A stretch of DNA of 38,030 nt from a virus, in the IMG/VR virus record IMGVR_UViG_3300036790_000214, positions 1 to 38,030 of that record, one strand, 5' to 3'. Shown in pieces: positions 11,321 through 18,061 of the stretch. The translations under genes and the position numbers were made by a program. Under the pieces are notes generated by a model. That model ran no database searches, was not told the origin of the DNA, and saw only the letters and a program-made list of their open reading frames with translations. Position 1 is the stretch's first letter. Each line of letters starts with the position of its first letter.

Positions 11321-11682
11321 TGACCAACCCCAAAGCGAAGACAGCCCAAGAATACGCTGAGGATATAATGCGGACCTGTCGGTGGTTGTTTACCGACGAA
11401 GGAAAAGGACTTTTCCGAGAGATTATTGATGCCCTCTACTCCTACGCCGACTCTGTAGCCGAGAAGCGAGTGCTGTTTGAAAGGACAGAGGCCGGAATGA
11501 CGATTAACTGGAAAGACGGATACGACAAAGGTTTCCGCGCCGGACAGGAGCGAATGCGCGAGCGGGCGGCTAAACAAATCGAAACTCTTGCCGCAGAATC
11601 TTTAATGGCTGGACCGATGAATTGTAGTTCCCTGATTTTTGAAGCAAAACAAATCCGTTCCTTAGAGGTCGAAGAGAAATGA
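11320..11682 (+). CDS. Hypothetical helical protein (120 aa)
   Basis: ATG 11320 overlaps the previous stop. Residues 60-95 carry TINWKDGYDKGFRAGQERMRERAAK, a motif common in small phage proteins of unknown role. The rest is helical. An internal open frame upstream of the ATG is not needed. Confidence 0.65.
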   Translation: MTNPKAKTAQEYAEDIMRTCRWLFTDEGKGLFREIIDALYSYADSVAEKRVLFERTEAGMTINWKDGYDKGFRAGQERMRERAAKQIETLAAESLMAGPMNCSSLIFEAKQIRSLEVEEK

Positions 11683-11795
11683 GAAATCCGCTTTACATCT
11701 GCGCGGAGTGCGGAAGAGACTTCGATGGGCTGTGGTGCAGCCACAAAGATAATTTATTCGTTCGTTTCTTTGCTTTGATTCTAAAAATAATATGA
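11679..11795 (+). CDS. Mini zinc-knuckle membrane protein (38 aa)
   Basis: Starts at ATG 11679 (ATGA overlap). CAECGRDF and WCSHKD form a possible zinc site, followed by a hydrophobic C-terminal helix (FVRFFALILKII). The stop overlaps the next ATG. Confidence 0.5.
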   Translation: MRNPLYICAECGRDFDGLWCSHKDNLFVRFFALILKII

Positions 11796-12049
11796 CCGAT
11801 AAACCTTTGACGGCGATGGAGAGAGCCTCTAAATTCGGTCTTAATGAAGCGATAACGTCATTGATCGCCGCCGAGATTGAAAAGGCGGTGGAAGAGGCAT
11901 ATTTGGATGGGATGGAACATCCGAGCATTTCCGTTTGGAACCTAGCCAAAAAAGAAGCCTACGAAGAATGCGCGAAGATTATTTTGGAAACAGAAGACCC
12001 TATGGATGCAATCGGGCGAATTCGCGCCAAAGCAAAGGAACTGAAATGA
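11792..12049 (+). CDS. Small acidic helical protein (85 aa)
   Basis: 85 residues, coupled to both neighbours. Almost entirely helical and rich in Glu, Ala and Lys. No motif recognised. Confidence 0.6.
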   Translation: MTDKPLTAMERASKFGLNEAITSLIAAEIEKAVEEAYLDGMEHPSISVWNLAKKEAYEECAKIILETEDPMDAIGRIRAKAKELK

Positions 12050-12225
12050 CATTTACCGACGAAAAAAGACTGGCTATAATCCGTCGCCAAAGCGCACTAT
12101 GGTGCTCGGTCGATCCACGAGCGAAGTACTGGAACGACGCGTTTCTACTCAAGCTTTTGGATCGCCGTTCTTCCTGTGATTGTTCCAAGCCACGAAACCG
12201 CCCAAAACAACTCCCCAATAAATAA
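12046..12225 (+). CDS. Last gene of the rightward operon (59 aa)
   Basis: 59 residues starting by ATGA overlap. The C-terminus is basic with CDCSKPRNRPK. Its last 77 bases overlap the 3' end of the leftward DUF1353 gene on the opposite strand, so the two operons meet tail to tail here. No terminator is visible. Confidence 0.5.
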   Translation: MTFTDEKRLAIIRRQSALWCSVDPRAKYWNDAFLLKLLDRRSSCDCSKPRNRPKQLPNK

Positions 12226-12538
12226 CGTATCGACGCCATCCCGACATCCCAATAGCCGCCATCGCTTCAAGAAGAACTTTGTCGGCGGTAGGCTTCGGAA
12301 AGAGTGCGGAGTAGTACAGGTAGTCATGGACGACGGCGGGTTTGTTGGCGTCATCCCCTACGGCTTCAAAGACAAACGGAATCCGGGGGACGCTGGCAAA
12401 GTCTGTCACGAACCCCAACGGAACCGTTATCAGCCCAACCAAGTCAGACTGATAACGGAACGCGGTCAGGACTTCCCATGTGGAATCTTCACTATCCGTG
12501 ATCTCCTGAACATCCAGAGGATCGAGAAACGCGCTCAA
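12149..12538 (-). CDS. DUF1353 phage protein
   Basis: 129 residues. The sequence VPLGFVTDFASVPR (residues 40-53) and AVVHDYLYYS (about 68-77) is the signature of DUF1353, a small family found in phages near lysis and tail genes; its function is unknown. Its C-terminus is hydrophobic (YVIYWGVVLGGFVAW), perhaps one membrane helix. Its 3' end overlaps the rightward operon's last gene. Confidence 0.85.
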   Translation of the reverse strand: MSAFLDPLDVQEITDSEDSTWEVLTAFRYQSDLVGLITVPLGFVTDFASVPRIPFVFEAVGDDANKPAVVHDYLYYSALFPKPTADKVLLEAMAAIGMSGWRRYVIYWGVVLGGFVAWNNHRKNGDPKA

Positions 12539-12927
12539 GCCGCTGGCGCAGGAGTCGGCGTCAGAGCCGGAAGAACAGACGACAGAATCGACAGATCAGA
12601 ATTCAGGTCTGCCAGCAATGTCGAGACATCACCCATCAGCGCGGTAGGATCGCTTTTGTCCGATGCGGCTTTCTGAAGATCCGCGATATTCTTCTGGATC
12701 AGCGGAAGGTACGTTGGAAGCTTTGCGACGAATGCGCTGACTTTTACGGCTTCTGACTCTGCGAGCAACAGTCCACTTACGAAGTTCATTTTGTCTCCTT
12801 GTCGGCGTCCGAATTTCGCCGCTATTTTAATGTAATCCTCTTCAAACTCCACAACGCGTCGGGCCGCATGATCGAACGTCAAAAATGCGATCCCGACGCA
12901 CTTGAAGAATTCTACAACTCCGATCAT
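12535..12927 (-). CDS. Hypothetical protein with Pro/Ala tail and nested start
   Basis: 130 residues from ATG 12927 (TAATG overlap with the upstream gene). A second in-frame ATG at 12789 has an AAGGAGA site nine bases upstream and would give an 84-residue form starting MNFVSGLL. Helical, ending LTPTPAPAA. It overlaps the DUF1353 gene (ATGA). Function unknown. Confidence 0.6.
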   Translation of the reverse strand: MIGVVEFFKCVGIAFLTFDHAARRVVEFEEDYIKIAAKFGRRQGDKMNFVSGLLLAESEAVKVSAFVAKLPTYLPLIQKNIADLQKAASDKSDPTALMGDVSTLLADLNSDLSILSSVLPALTPTPAPAA

Positions 12928-13223
12928 TACAGCCCTTTACTGGTGGAATCGAGCGATGTCAGTTGAGTCGCAATCGCGGTAATGTTCGCAATCGGTCCCG
13001 ACAGGTCCGGAGGCGTTCCGGCTGCAATCGCCGCCGCCAGTTTCGCCTGAAGATCGGCAATGGAAGCCGTCAGGTCTGTTCCGAGCGTATTAACCGTGGT
13101 CTGAAGACTCGCTACCGCCGCATTTAAGTCGTCAATCTGTGCCATTGTTTTTCCCTCCGTGATTTTTAGTTGTTCGAGCAGAGGCTGTAAAAGCCATCCC
13201 CGTACTGCTTCCGAAATGCTCAT
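12927..13223 (-). CDS. Coiled-coil hypothetical protein with nested start
   Basis: 98 residues from ATG 13223 (ATGA overlap), or 72 residues from ATG 13145, which is preceded by GGAGGG. The shared part is a coiled coil (IDDLNAAVASLQTTVNTLGTDL). Its repeat layout is typical of phage trimeric or stalk proteins. The same nested-start design occurs in the next gene. Confidence 0.6.
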   Translation of the reverse strand: MSISEAVRGWLLQPLLEQLKITEGKTMAQIDDLNAAVASLQTTVNTLGTDLTASIADLQAKLAAAIAAGTPPDLSGPIANITAIATQLTSLDSTSKGL

Positions 13224-13735
13224 AGACTGACCGTCCCGGAAATCGTTGACATCTGAATTTCGTTGCCGTTCCCGTCCGACAACGAAGGCGCAATTAAACA
13301 GACAGGGAAAAGACCTTTCAGGCCAGTAGCTATCGCCAATTGAACTGTTGCAACAATCCCTTGCGCCATCACCGTTTGATTAAGGCCAAATATAAGAAAC
13401 CGTTCATTTCCGTTCACCACGGAAGCCTGAACCTGTTTCCCGGCGTTCGTAGCCGCCACTCCAGCGGTTACAGAGACGAAGGTAATGCCGGATGGAAGCA
13501 CAATATCCGCCTGAAGGGCTGTCGGTAAGGTTGTGCTAGGGATAAGCGTTATAGGCCATGCAACCGTTGTCCCTGCAACCCCTTTCAGCGTTCCTCCGAC
13601 TAAAAGTGCTCCTGTCGTCAGATTCGTCTCGTCTTTCACCCTTTTAATAGCGGCAGGAACGTCAACGCCGAGCGCATTCGCGGCGGCTCCGAGAACAGTG
13701 ATTTCAGCGTTTAATGGAGCAAGTGGATCAGGCAT
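13220..13735 (-). CDS. Cohesin-like domain protein
   Basis: 171 residues from ATG 13735 (TGATG overlap). After a 45-residue helical N-terminus, residues 45-171 follow the cohesin/carbohydrate-binding-type beta sandwich: GGTLKGVAGTTVAWPITL, LQADIVLPSGITFVSVTAG, NGNERFLIFGLNQTVMAQGIVATVQL, and SDGNGNEIQ near the end. Cohesins bind dockerins or cell-surface ligands. Here it lies beside the endolysin and might bind the cell surface or add a spike domain. Confidence 0.55.
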   Translation of the reverse strand: MPDPLAPLNAEITVLGAAANALGVDVPAAIKRVKDETNLTTGALLVGGTLKGVAGTTVAWPITLIPSTTLPTALQADIVLPSGITFVSVTAGVAATNAGKQVQASVVNGNERFLIFGLNQTVMAQGIVATVQLAIATGLKGLFPVCLIAPSLSDGNGNEIQMSTISGTVSL

Positions 13736-14082
13736 CAGGTTCCTTGCACGTACCACATTACGTTGGGCGGTAATGTCGGACTGTCGTCGGCATGAATATG
13801 CGCCGAATACACGCCAATTCGTGTAAATCCAGCGTCTAGGAGCCCTTTGACCATAGAAAAACGAGTGGGAGAGTCAGAGCAAGCAAGGTCCACACCATTA
13901 CCAGTAAGATGTGCACTATCAGACACAGACTCAGCCAAAGCGGCATTTTGCGCAACTGTTCGGAGTCCACACGTAATAATGAATGGAACATTAGCTTTAC
14001 CTCTCGCGATCGATAGTTTTTGGCAAGTGCTGTCCTGCAATCCTGCTAATTCAGAGTCTTGGAAGTATTGATATTTCCCCAT
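13735..14082 (-). CDS. Endolysin, peptidase M15 (D-Ala-D-Ala carboxypeptidase type)
   Basis: 115 residues. TCGLRTVAQNAAL (37-49), SAHLTGNGVDLA (56-67, with zinc ligands His58 and Asp65) and HIHADD (95-100, His97) are the M15 motifs. The protein should cut peptidoglycan peptide cross-links at lysis. GGAGGAA before ATG 14082 fixes the start; a longer in-frame reading extends 49 codons upstream but lacks a site. No signal peptide is present, so export would need a holin. Confidence 0.88.
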   Translation of the reverse strand: MGKYQYFQDSELAGLQDSTCQKLSIARGKANVPFIITCGLRTVAQNAALAESVSDSAHLTGNGVDLACSDSPTRFSMVKGLLDAGFTRIGVYSAHIHADDSPTLPPNVMWYVQGT

Positions 14083-14236
14083 TGTCTTTCCTCCTGTCCA
14101 ACCGAACGTCCAAGTCCACGATATCCTGAACCCTCGTGCAACCAGAGGGGCAATAAAAGGGAGCCACGCCACCGGGCCACGCCTCGAGTCGCCGCCCACA
14201 GTATCGGCAGTAGATTCTATAACCTCCACGAGTCAC
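14051..14236 (-). CDS. Small zinc-ribbon-like protein overlapping the endolysin start
   Basis: 61 residues from GTG 14236. IYCRYCGRR and FYCPSGC give a C-x2-CG...C-x3-C zinc ribbon. The last 32 bases overlap the endolysin start and include its ribosome site. The C-terminus is basic. Confidence 0.5.
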   Translation of the reverse strand: MTRGGYRIYCRYCGRRLEAWPGGVAPFYCPSGCTRVQDIVDLDVRLDRRKDNGEISILPRL

Positions 14237-14369
14237 GACTCGTCATCGACCATCCACATGCCGGGCACTGCAACAAGAACTTGTTTTTACTGAATCTATA
14301 GCCTTTGCAGTAGGTCAATTCGTCCCAGAGCTTGCATCTGTCGCAAAGGCGCAACGTCTTCCATCCCAC
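14217..14369 (-). CDS. Small zinc-ribbon protein (50 aa)
   Basis: A GTG at 14369 opens 50 codons: LRLCDRCKLWDELTYC then QCPACGW, a complete two-knuckle zinc ribbon of a kind common in phages. AAAGGTTAAG precedes the GTG. It overlaps the next zinc-ribbon gene by 20 bases and begins 30 bases after the holin-like gene. Confidence 0.55.
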   Translation of the reverse strand: MGWKTLRLCDRCKLWDELTYCKGYRFSKNKFLLQCPACGWSMTSRDSWRL

Positions 14370-14399
14370 CTTAACCTTTGACCCCAAAGGATGCCCCTT

Positions 14400-14654
14400 T
14401 TACTTCCGACGCGCTCCTACCGCTTCTGCGATGGCCACTAAAAGTTCGTGGTCCCGCTGTTCCATTTCCTGCTGTTTTTCAAGGACAGCGATCCGCGTTT
14501 CATGGGCGGCAATGCCTGTATGCTCGTTACGCACTTCATCCGTAACGCCGTCCCATTTCTCCGTCTGTGCACTAGCGAACCAAATCCATCCGATCACCGT
14601 CAAAATCGTTCCTATAGAGATAAGGTCAGATCGTCGCCAGCGCTGTTCTCTCAC
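14400..14654 (-). CDS. Holin-like or spanin-like membrane protein
   Basis: 84 residues, GTGA overlap with the upstream gene. One transmembrane helix (DLISIGTILTVIGWIWFASA, residues 10-29) is followed by a coiled coil (HETRIAVLEKQQEMEQRDHELL). Position next to the M15 endolysin suggests a holin or other lysis membrane protein; the topology resembles the XhlA type. No sure family. Confidence 0.55.
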   Translation of the reverse strand: MREQRWRRSDLISIGTILTVIGWIWFASAQTEKWDGVTDEVRNEHTGIAAHETRIAVLEKQQEMEQRDHELLVAIAEAVGARRK

Positions 14655-14932
14655 GGAAGAGTTCCATAGTCTGTTACAAGCTGATTTTTAAGCTGCTGAT
14701 AAGTGGCAAGCACAGACGCAGAAGATACGGCAATACTGTATCCGGGAGCCACTTGAATCTGCCAATTATTTGCAAGAAGGGTCTGAACTTGACTTGAAAA
14801 ACTCTGAATATTCTGAGAATCTGTGACAAGAAGTTGAGAGGTACTTCCGACCTGATTAACCTGATCGACTGTAATGGCTTGCGCAAAAGAAGTCGATAAA
14901 ACAATGACGATGCAAATAGAAAGTCTTTTCAT
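14651..14932 (-). CDS. Secreted small protein with a Sec signal peptide
   Basis: 93 residues. MKRLSICIVIVLSTSFAQA is a signal peptide, with an AQA cleavage site near residue 19. The mature part is a helix-rich 74 residues with Gln/Ser/Leu repeats. GGGAG lies upstream of ATG 14932. Its place between fibre and lysis genes suggests a periplasmic lysis accessory or a virion component. Confidence 0.65.
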   Translation of the reverse strand: MKRLSICIVIVLSTSFAQAITVDQVNQVGSTSQLLVTDSQNIQSFSSQVQTLLANNWQIQVAPGYSIAVSSASVLATYQQLKNQLVTDYGTLP

Positions 14933-14951
14933 TTTAATTCTCCCGTTTCGC

Positions 14952-17732
14952 TCATTCTCCAACTCCGGCGCAATGATAATCAAAAGTAGAAGTAAAGGAG
15001 GTCTGAGAGACCACGATGGCACTAGCACTCACGGTGTACGATAGAGCATTCACGAGGCTGTCTGTCCGTTCTGTTACCACACAAGCAGGCGCATTATTAT
15101 AAGGAATGGCAAAAGTGATCGTGCATCCAGAAGCTGTTGATCCCGGGGTGATCCATCCCCATTGATCGGTCCATTTTCCGGTAGGACCCGTCCCGCAACC
15201 AGAAATGGTTGGACTGTCCGCAAGCGCTGTAAAATGCCCTGCTGTTGTAATGGCTACGTCATATAAACCCTGATTATTAATTCCGGTAGTCGTTCCCACC
15301 AGAAGTGCGTACTTTTCATTAGAAGTAGACACGTTAATCGAAAACCGTGAATTTTCGTTCGGCATACTGTTACCGGCTGGGCCAGTTGAGAGCATCACCC
15401 AGCCATTCGAGCTAACCATTACCGTCGAAAGACCCGCCCCAACACTGTTTGAAATCGTTATCGAAGATGTCGATGTCTTTACGGTAACTCCGCCGGGATT
15501 TGCGTTTTGCGTCGCAGAATTGAGATCGAGTTCTCCGCCCGCAACTCCTGCCACTTGAGTTCCACCAATTAACTGAATGGGATTTGCTGATGTTGTTCGC
15601 GCTTGAATCGTTCTCGTCGTGAAATCCATACACATGGCAGCACCACAAACAGAAGAGGCCGCAATTTGACCAGCCGTAGTTAAAAGACCTGCTTTTGTTA
15701 CCGACATTTCGCTTGTACCACCGACGAGAAGATTCAAAAGATTCGATGATGCACTGGAATTTGTATTCGTGACTTCTTCTAAAATCCCGTTAAAAGTCTC
15801 AGTTGCATTATTCCATGTGGGTGCCACGATGATCGTTGATGAATCGCTGGTAGTGTCCACGATGGAAAGTGGCGAAACTGCTCCCGTTGTTGAAATTCCA
15901 ATGGTGTTATTGAAAAGAGCTTTGCCCGTGACAGTGATGCTTGAAGCGTTTAGCGTCAGGATGTTCGGCTGATTGGCGGCAGCGGTAGCGGCTACTGAAC
16001 CAGTGCCGGACGCGGTGACATCCCCCGTCAAAGTCGTAATTCCGCCTGATCCGCACGCCGAATCCGTGGTTGTGAGTTGTCCTCCTGTAGTGGTTTGTAC
16101 GCATTTACCGGAAGGAAGGCTATCTACAGCAACAGAAGAAACATGGAGAACCACTTCGTTTCCGCTGCCGTTTGTACCGCCAACTTGAGCTTGGCTTGAT
16201 CCTTGAACCTGAGCGTCATAGCCAATGGCAATGGCATTCATAATCGCTCCGGACACGCCAGAAAGAGCACCGAATCCTACATAAACAAGCCGACTATCCG
16301 CACTGTTTTCAGTTACGCTTCCAAGCGCATTTGATCCAATAATTGTATTGCTGGATGTTTGAAGATTGTGGCATGTCGCATCCCCGATACAAGTATTTGA
16401 CCATCCATGAATGTCGTCGTCGCCAGCACCAGCTCCAACGGCAGTATTGTAGGCTGTGTCCGAATACGCGTCACAGGCATTATTTCCTATACAGACATTA
16501 TCAATACCCGTTGTTAATGCTGTTGCTGATCGATAGCCGCCAATAAAATTATCTGTTCCTGAAGTAAGAAGATTGGCTGAATTTGCGCCAATAACCGTAT
16601 TTTGATTTCCAGAAGACATAATTTCACAGCTTCCAGCTCCAGCGCATATATTTTCAGATCCTGACGATGTAAGATCAGGGCAATCGCCCGGACCGATACA
16701 GACATCAGCACCCAAAATAGAAATGTTCGAAGGGAGCGATCCAACTCCAAGAAATATACTGGAAGAATTTGCGCCATCAGCCACCATCGAATTTCCACTG
16801 CTATCCTTATAATTGTCAGCGTCAAAGCCGCCTTGTGCTTCACCTGTCCCAGTAATCACAAAATTACCGGACTGGAAACTACCATTCTGATTTTCTATGA
16901 ATGTGTTTGAGTTCGGATTCAGTGTCACATAGGCTGTTCCTCCCCCTTGAAGAACTGCCACAAAATCACCATTAGAGAAGTTTATATTAGCCGTAGGGGA
17001 CGAAATATTAACTCCGGCATTTCCGCTCACGCCATTCGTAACTGCAAGAGATGATGATGATCCACCGCTGATCGTATTGCACCCGAATTGATTCGTAGAA
17101 GAATTCCATGTGACGGCATTCGTTCCACCACTGCAACTGGTGAGCCCAGCGCCCGTCATGCTCCCGACAGAAATACCATATCTAACATTTTCACCATTGG
17201 CTCCCGTCATATTGGCGAAAGTGGTCGCTGTAATGGATGATGCACTCACCGCTGTAGCCGACATCGTTGTTCCATTCCACTCAAAGGATGAGGTATTCGT
17301 AAGCGCTTGCCCGTTCTGGAACATGATCCCGGTATTGTTACCGCCCGTGACAAAGATCGAACTTGGAGAAGTCACAGTAATGCTACCGACAGTAAGACCA
17401 AAAGTAACGGTGCTGGGAGTCGGGCCCGTGAATGTAAAGGTTGTTCCTGAAACGCCTTGATTGGCGAGAATGGTTGAAGTGGCGGGATAAACGGATACGC
17501 CGCCGCTACTTCCAGAATTGGAAATAATTATGGTGGTACTGCTTCCGGAGGTAGTGGAAGTTACGCCAGACCCATTAAAACCAACAGAAGAGGTGGGACT
17601 TGAAACCTGAACGCCATTAACATAGACCCCTAGCGACGATGCTCCACCACCCCCGCCTGATCCGGGCGTGTAAATCCCCGAAGACCATGCAAAGGTAGGA
17701 AGAAAAACCAATAACCATAGAAACCTTTTCAT
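14952..17732 (-). CDS. Tail fibre/spike protein with signal peptide and YadA-like head repeats
   Basis: 926 residues from ATG 17732, coupled to the upstream gene by ATGA; a longer in-frame opening lacks support. Residues 1-18 (MKRFLWLLVFLPTFAWSS) form a signal peptide. Then follow a Gly-rich linker, Ser/Thr-rich beta repeats and, in the middle, several repeats of NTVIGANSA, NVCIGNNACDA and NTAVGAGAG type, like the head domain of trimeric autotransporter adhesins. A Cys-rich C-terminal domain (ISGCGTGPTG, CTITFAIP, PACVV, HCAGVGE) also occurs at the end of the 18062-20185 protein. It should bind the host surface. Confidence 0.8.
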   Translation of the reverse strand: MKRFLWLLVFLPTFAWSSGIYTPGSGGGGGASSLGVYVNGVQVSSPTSSVGFNGSGVTSTTSGSSTTIIISNSGSSGGVSVYPATSTILANQGVSGTTFTFTGPTPSTVTFGLTVGSITVTSPSSIFVTGGNNTGIMFQNGQALTNTSSFEWNGTTMSATAVSASSITATTFANMTGANGENVRYGISVGSMTGAGLTSCSGGTNAVTWNSSTNQFGCNTISGGSSSSLAVTNGVSGNAGVNISSPTANINFSNGDFVAVLQGGGTAYVTLNPNSNTFIENQNGSFQSGNFVITGTGEAQGGFDADNYKDSSGNSMVADGANSSSIFLGVGSLPSNISILGADVCIGPGDCPDLTSSGSENICAGAGSCEIMSSGNQNTVIGANSANLLTSGTDNFIGGYRSATALTTGIDNVCIGNNACDAYSDTAYNTAVGAGAGDDDIHGWSNTCIGDATCHNLQTSSNTIIGSNALGSVTENSADSRLVYVGFGALSGVSGAIMNAIAIGYDAQVQGSSQAQVGGTNGSGNEVVLHVSSVAVDSLPSGKCVQTTTGGQLTTTDSACGSGGITTLTGDVTASGTGSVAATAAANQPNILTLNASSITVTGKALFNNTIGISTTGAVSPLSIVDTTSDSSTIIVAPTWNNATETFNGILEEVTNTNSSASSNLLNLLVGGTSEMSVTKAGLLTTAGQIAASSVCGAAMCMDFTTRTIQARTTSANPIQLIGGTQVAGVAGGELDLNSATQNANPGGVTVKTSTSSITISNSVGAGLSTVMVSSNGWVMLSTGPAGNSMPNENSRFSINVSTSNEKYALLVGTTTGINNQGLYDVAITTAGHFTALADSPTISGCGTGPTGKWTDQWGWITPGSTASGCTITFAIPYNNAPACVVTERTDSLVNALSYTVSASAIVVSQTSFTSTFDYHCAGVGE

Positions 17733-18061
17733 ACCGCTAAGGTGTAATAGACCTCGCCACTTACTTGTACGGCACTGCTTGAATTGATAATAAATGCAGT
17801 ATTTGTGTTCGTAATAAACCATGGTTCGCCAGTCGCATCAAAGGTAATTCCGCCATATTGTCCCAATGGAACAGCCGCCGGACTTGGAAGATTGTCTTTG
17901 AAGGTAATATTCGTTGCACCGCCCACCACAAGCCAAATCCGGTGAATAATGATGCGATTAACCGTATCTGCCGCAATGATCGTATTGTCGCCACTGGACG
18001 AAAAGTTAATGGCGGCTCTTAGAAGTAATGGAAGTCTTGGATAAAGCGATACAGAACCCAT
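17729..18061 (-). CDS. Putative fibre-associated or decoration beta protein
   Basis: 110 residues between two fibre genes, ATGA-coupled to the downstream fibre. The SSGDNTIIAADTVNRIIIHRIWLVVGGATNITFKD pattern, with alternating strands and a VSGEVYYTL end, matches small beta-sandwich proteins that decorate fibres or heads in other phages. No signal peptide. Exact function not known. Confidence 0.55.
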   Translation of the reverse strand: MGSVSLYPRLPLLLRAAINFSSSGDNTIIAADTVNRIIIHRIWLVVGGATNITFKDNLPSPAAVPLGQYGGITFDATGEPWFITNTNTAFIINSSSAVQVSGEVYYTLAV

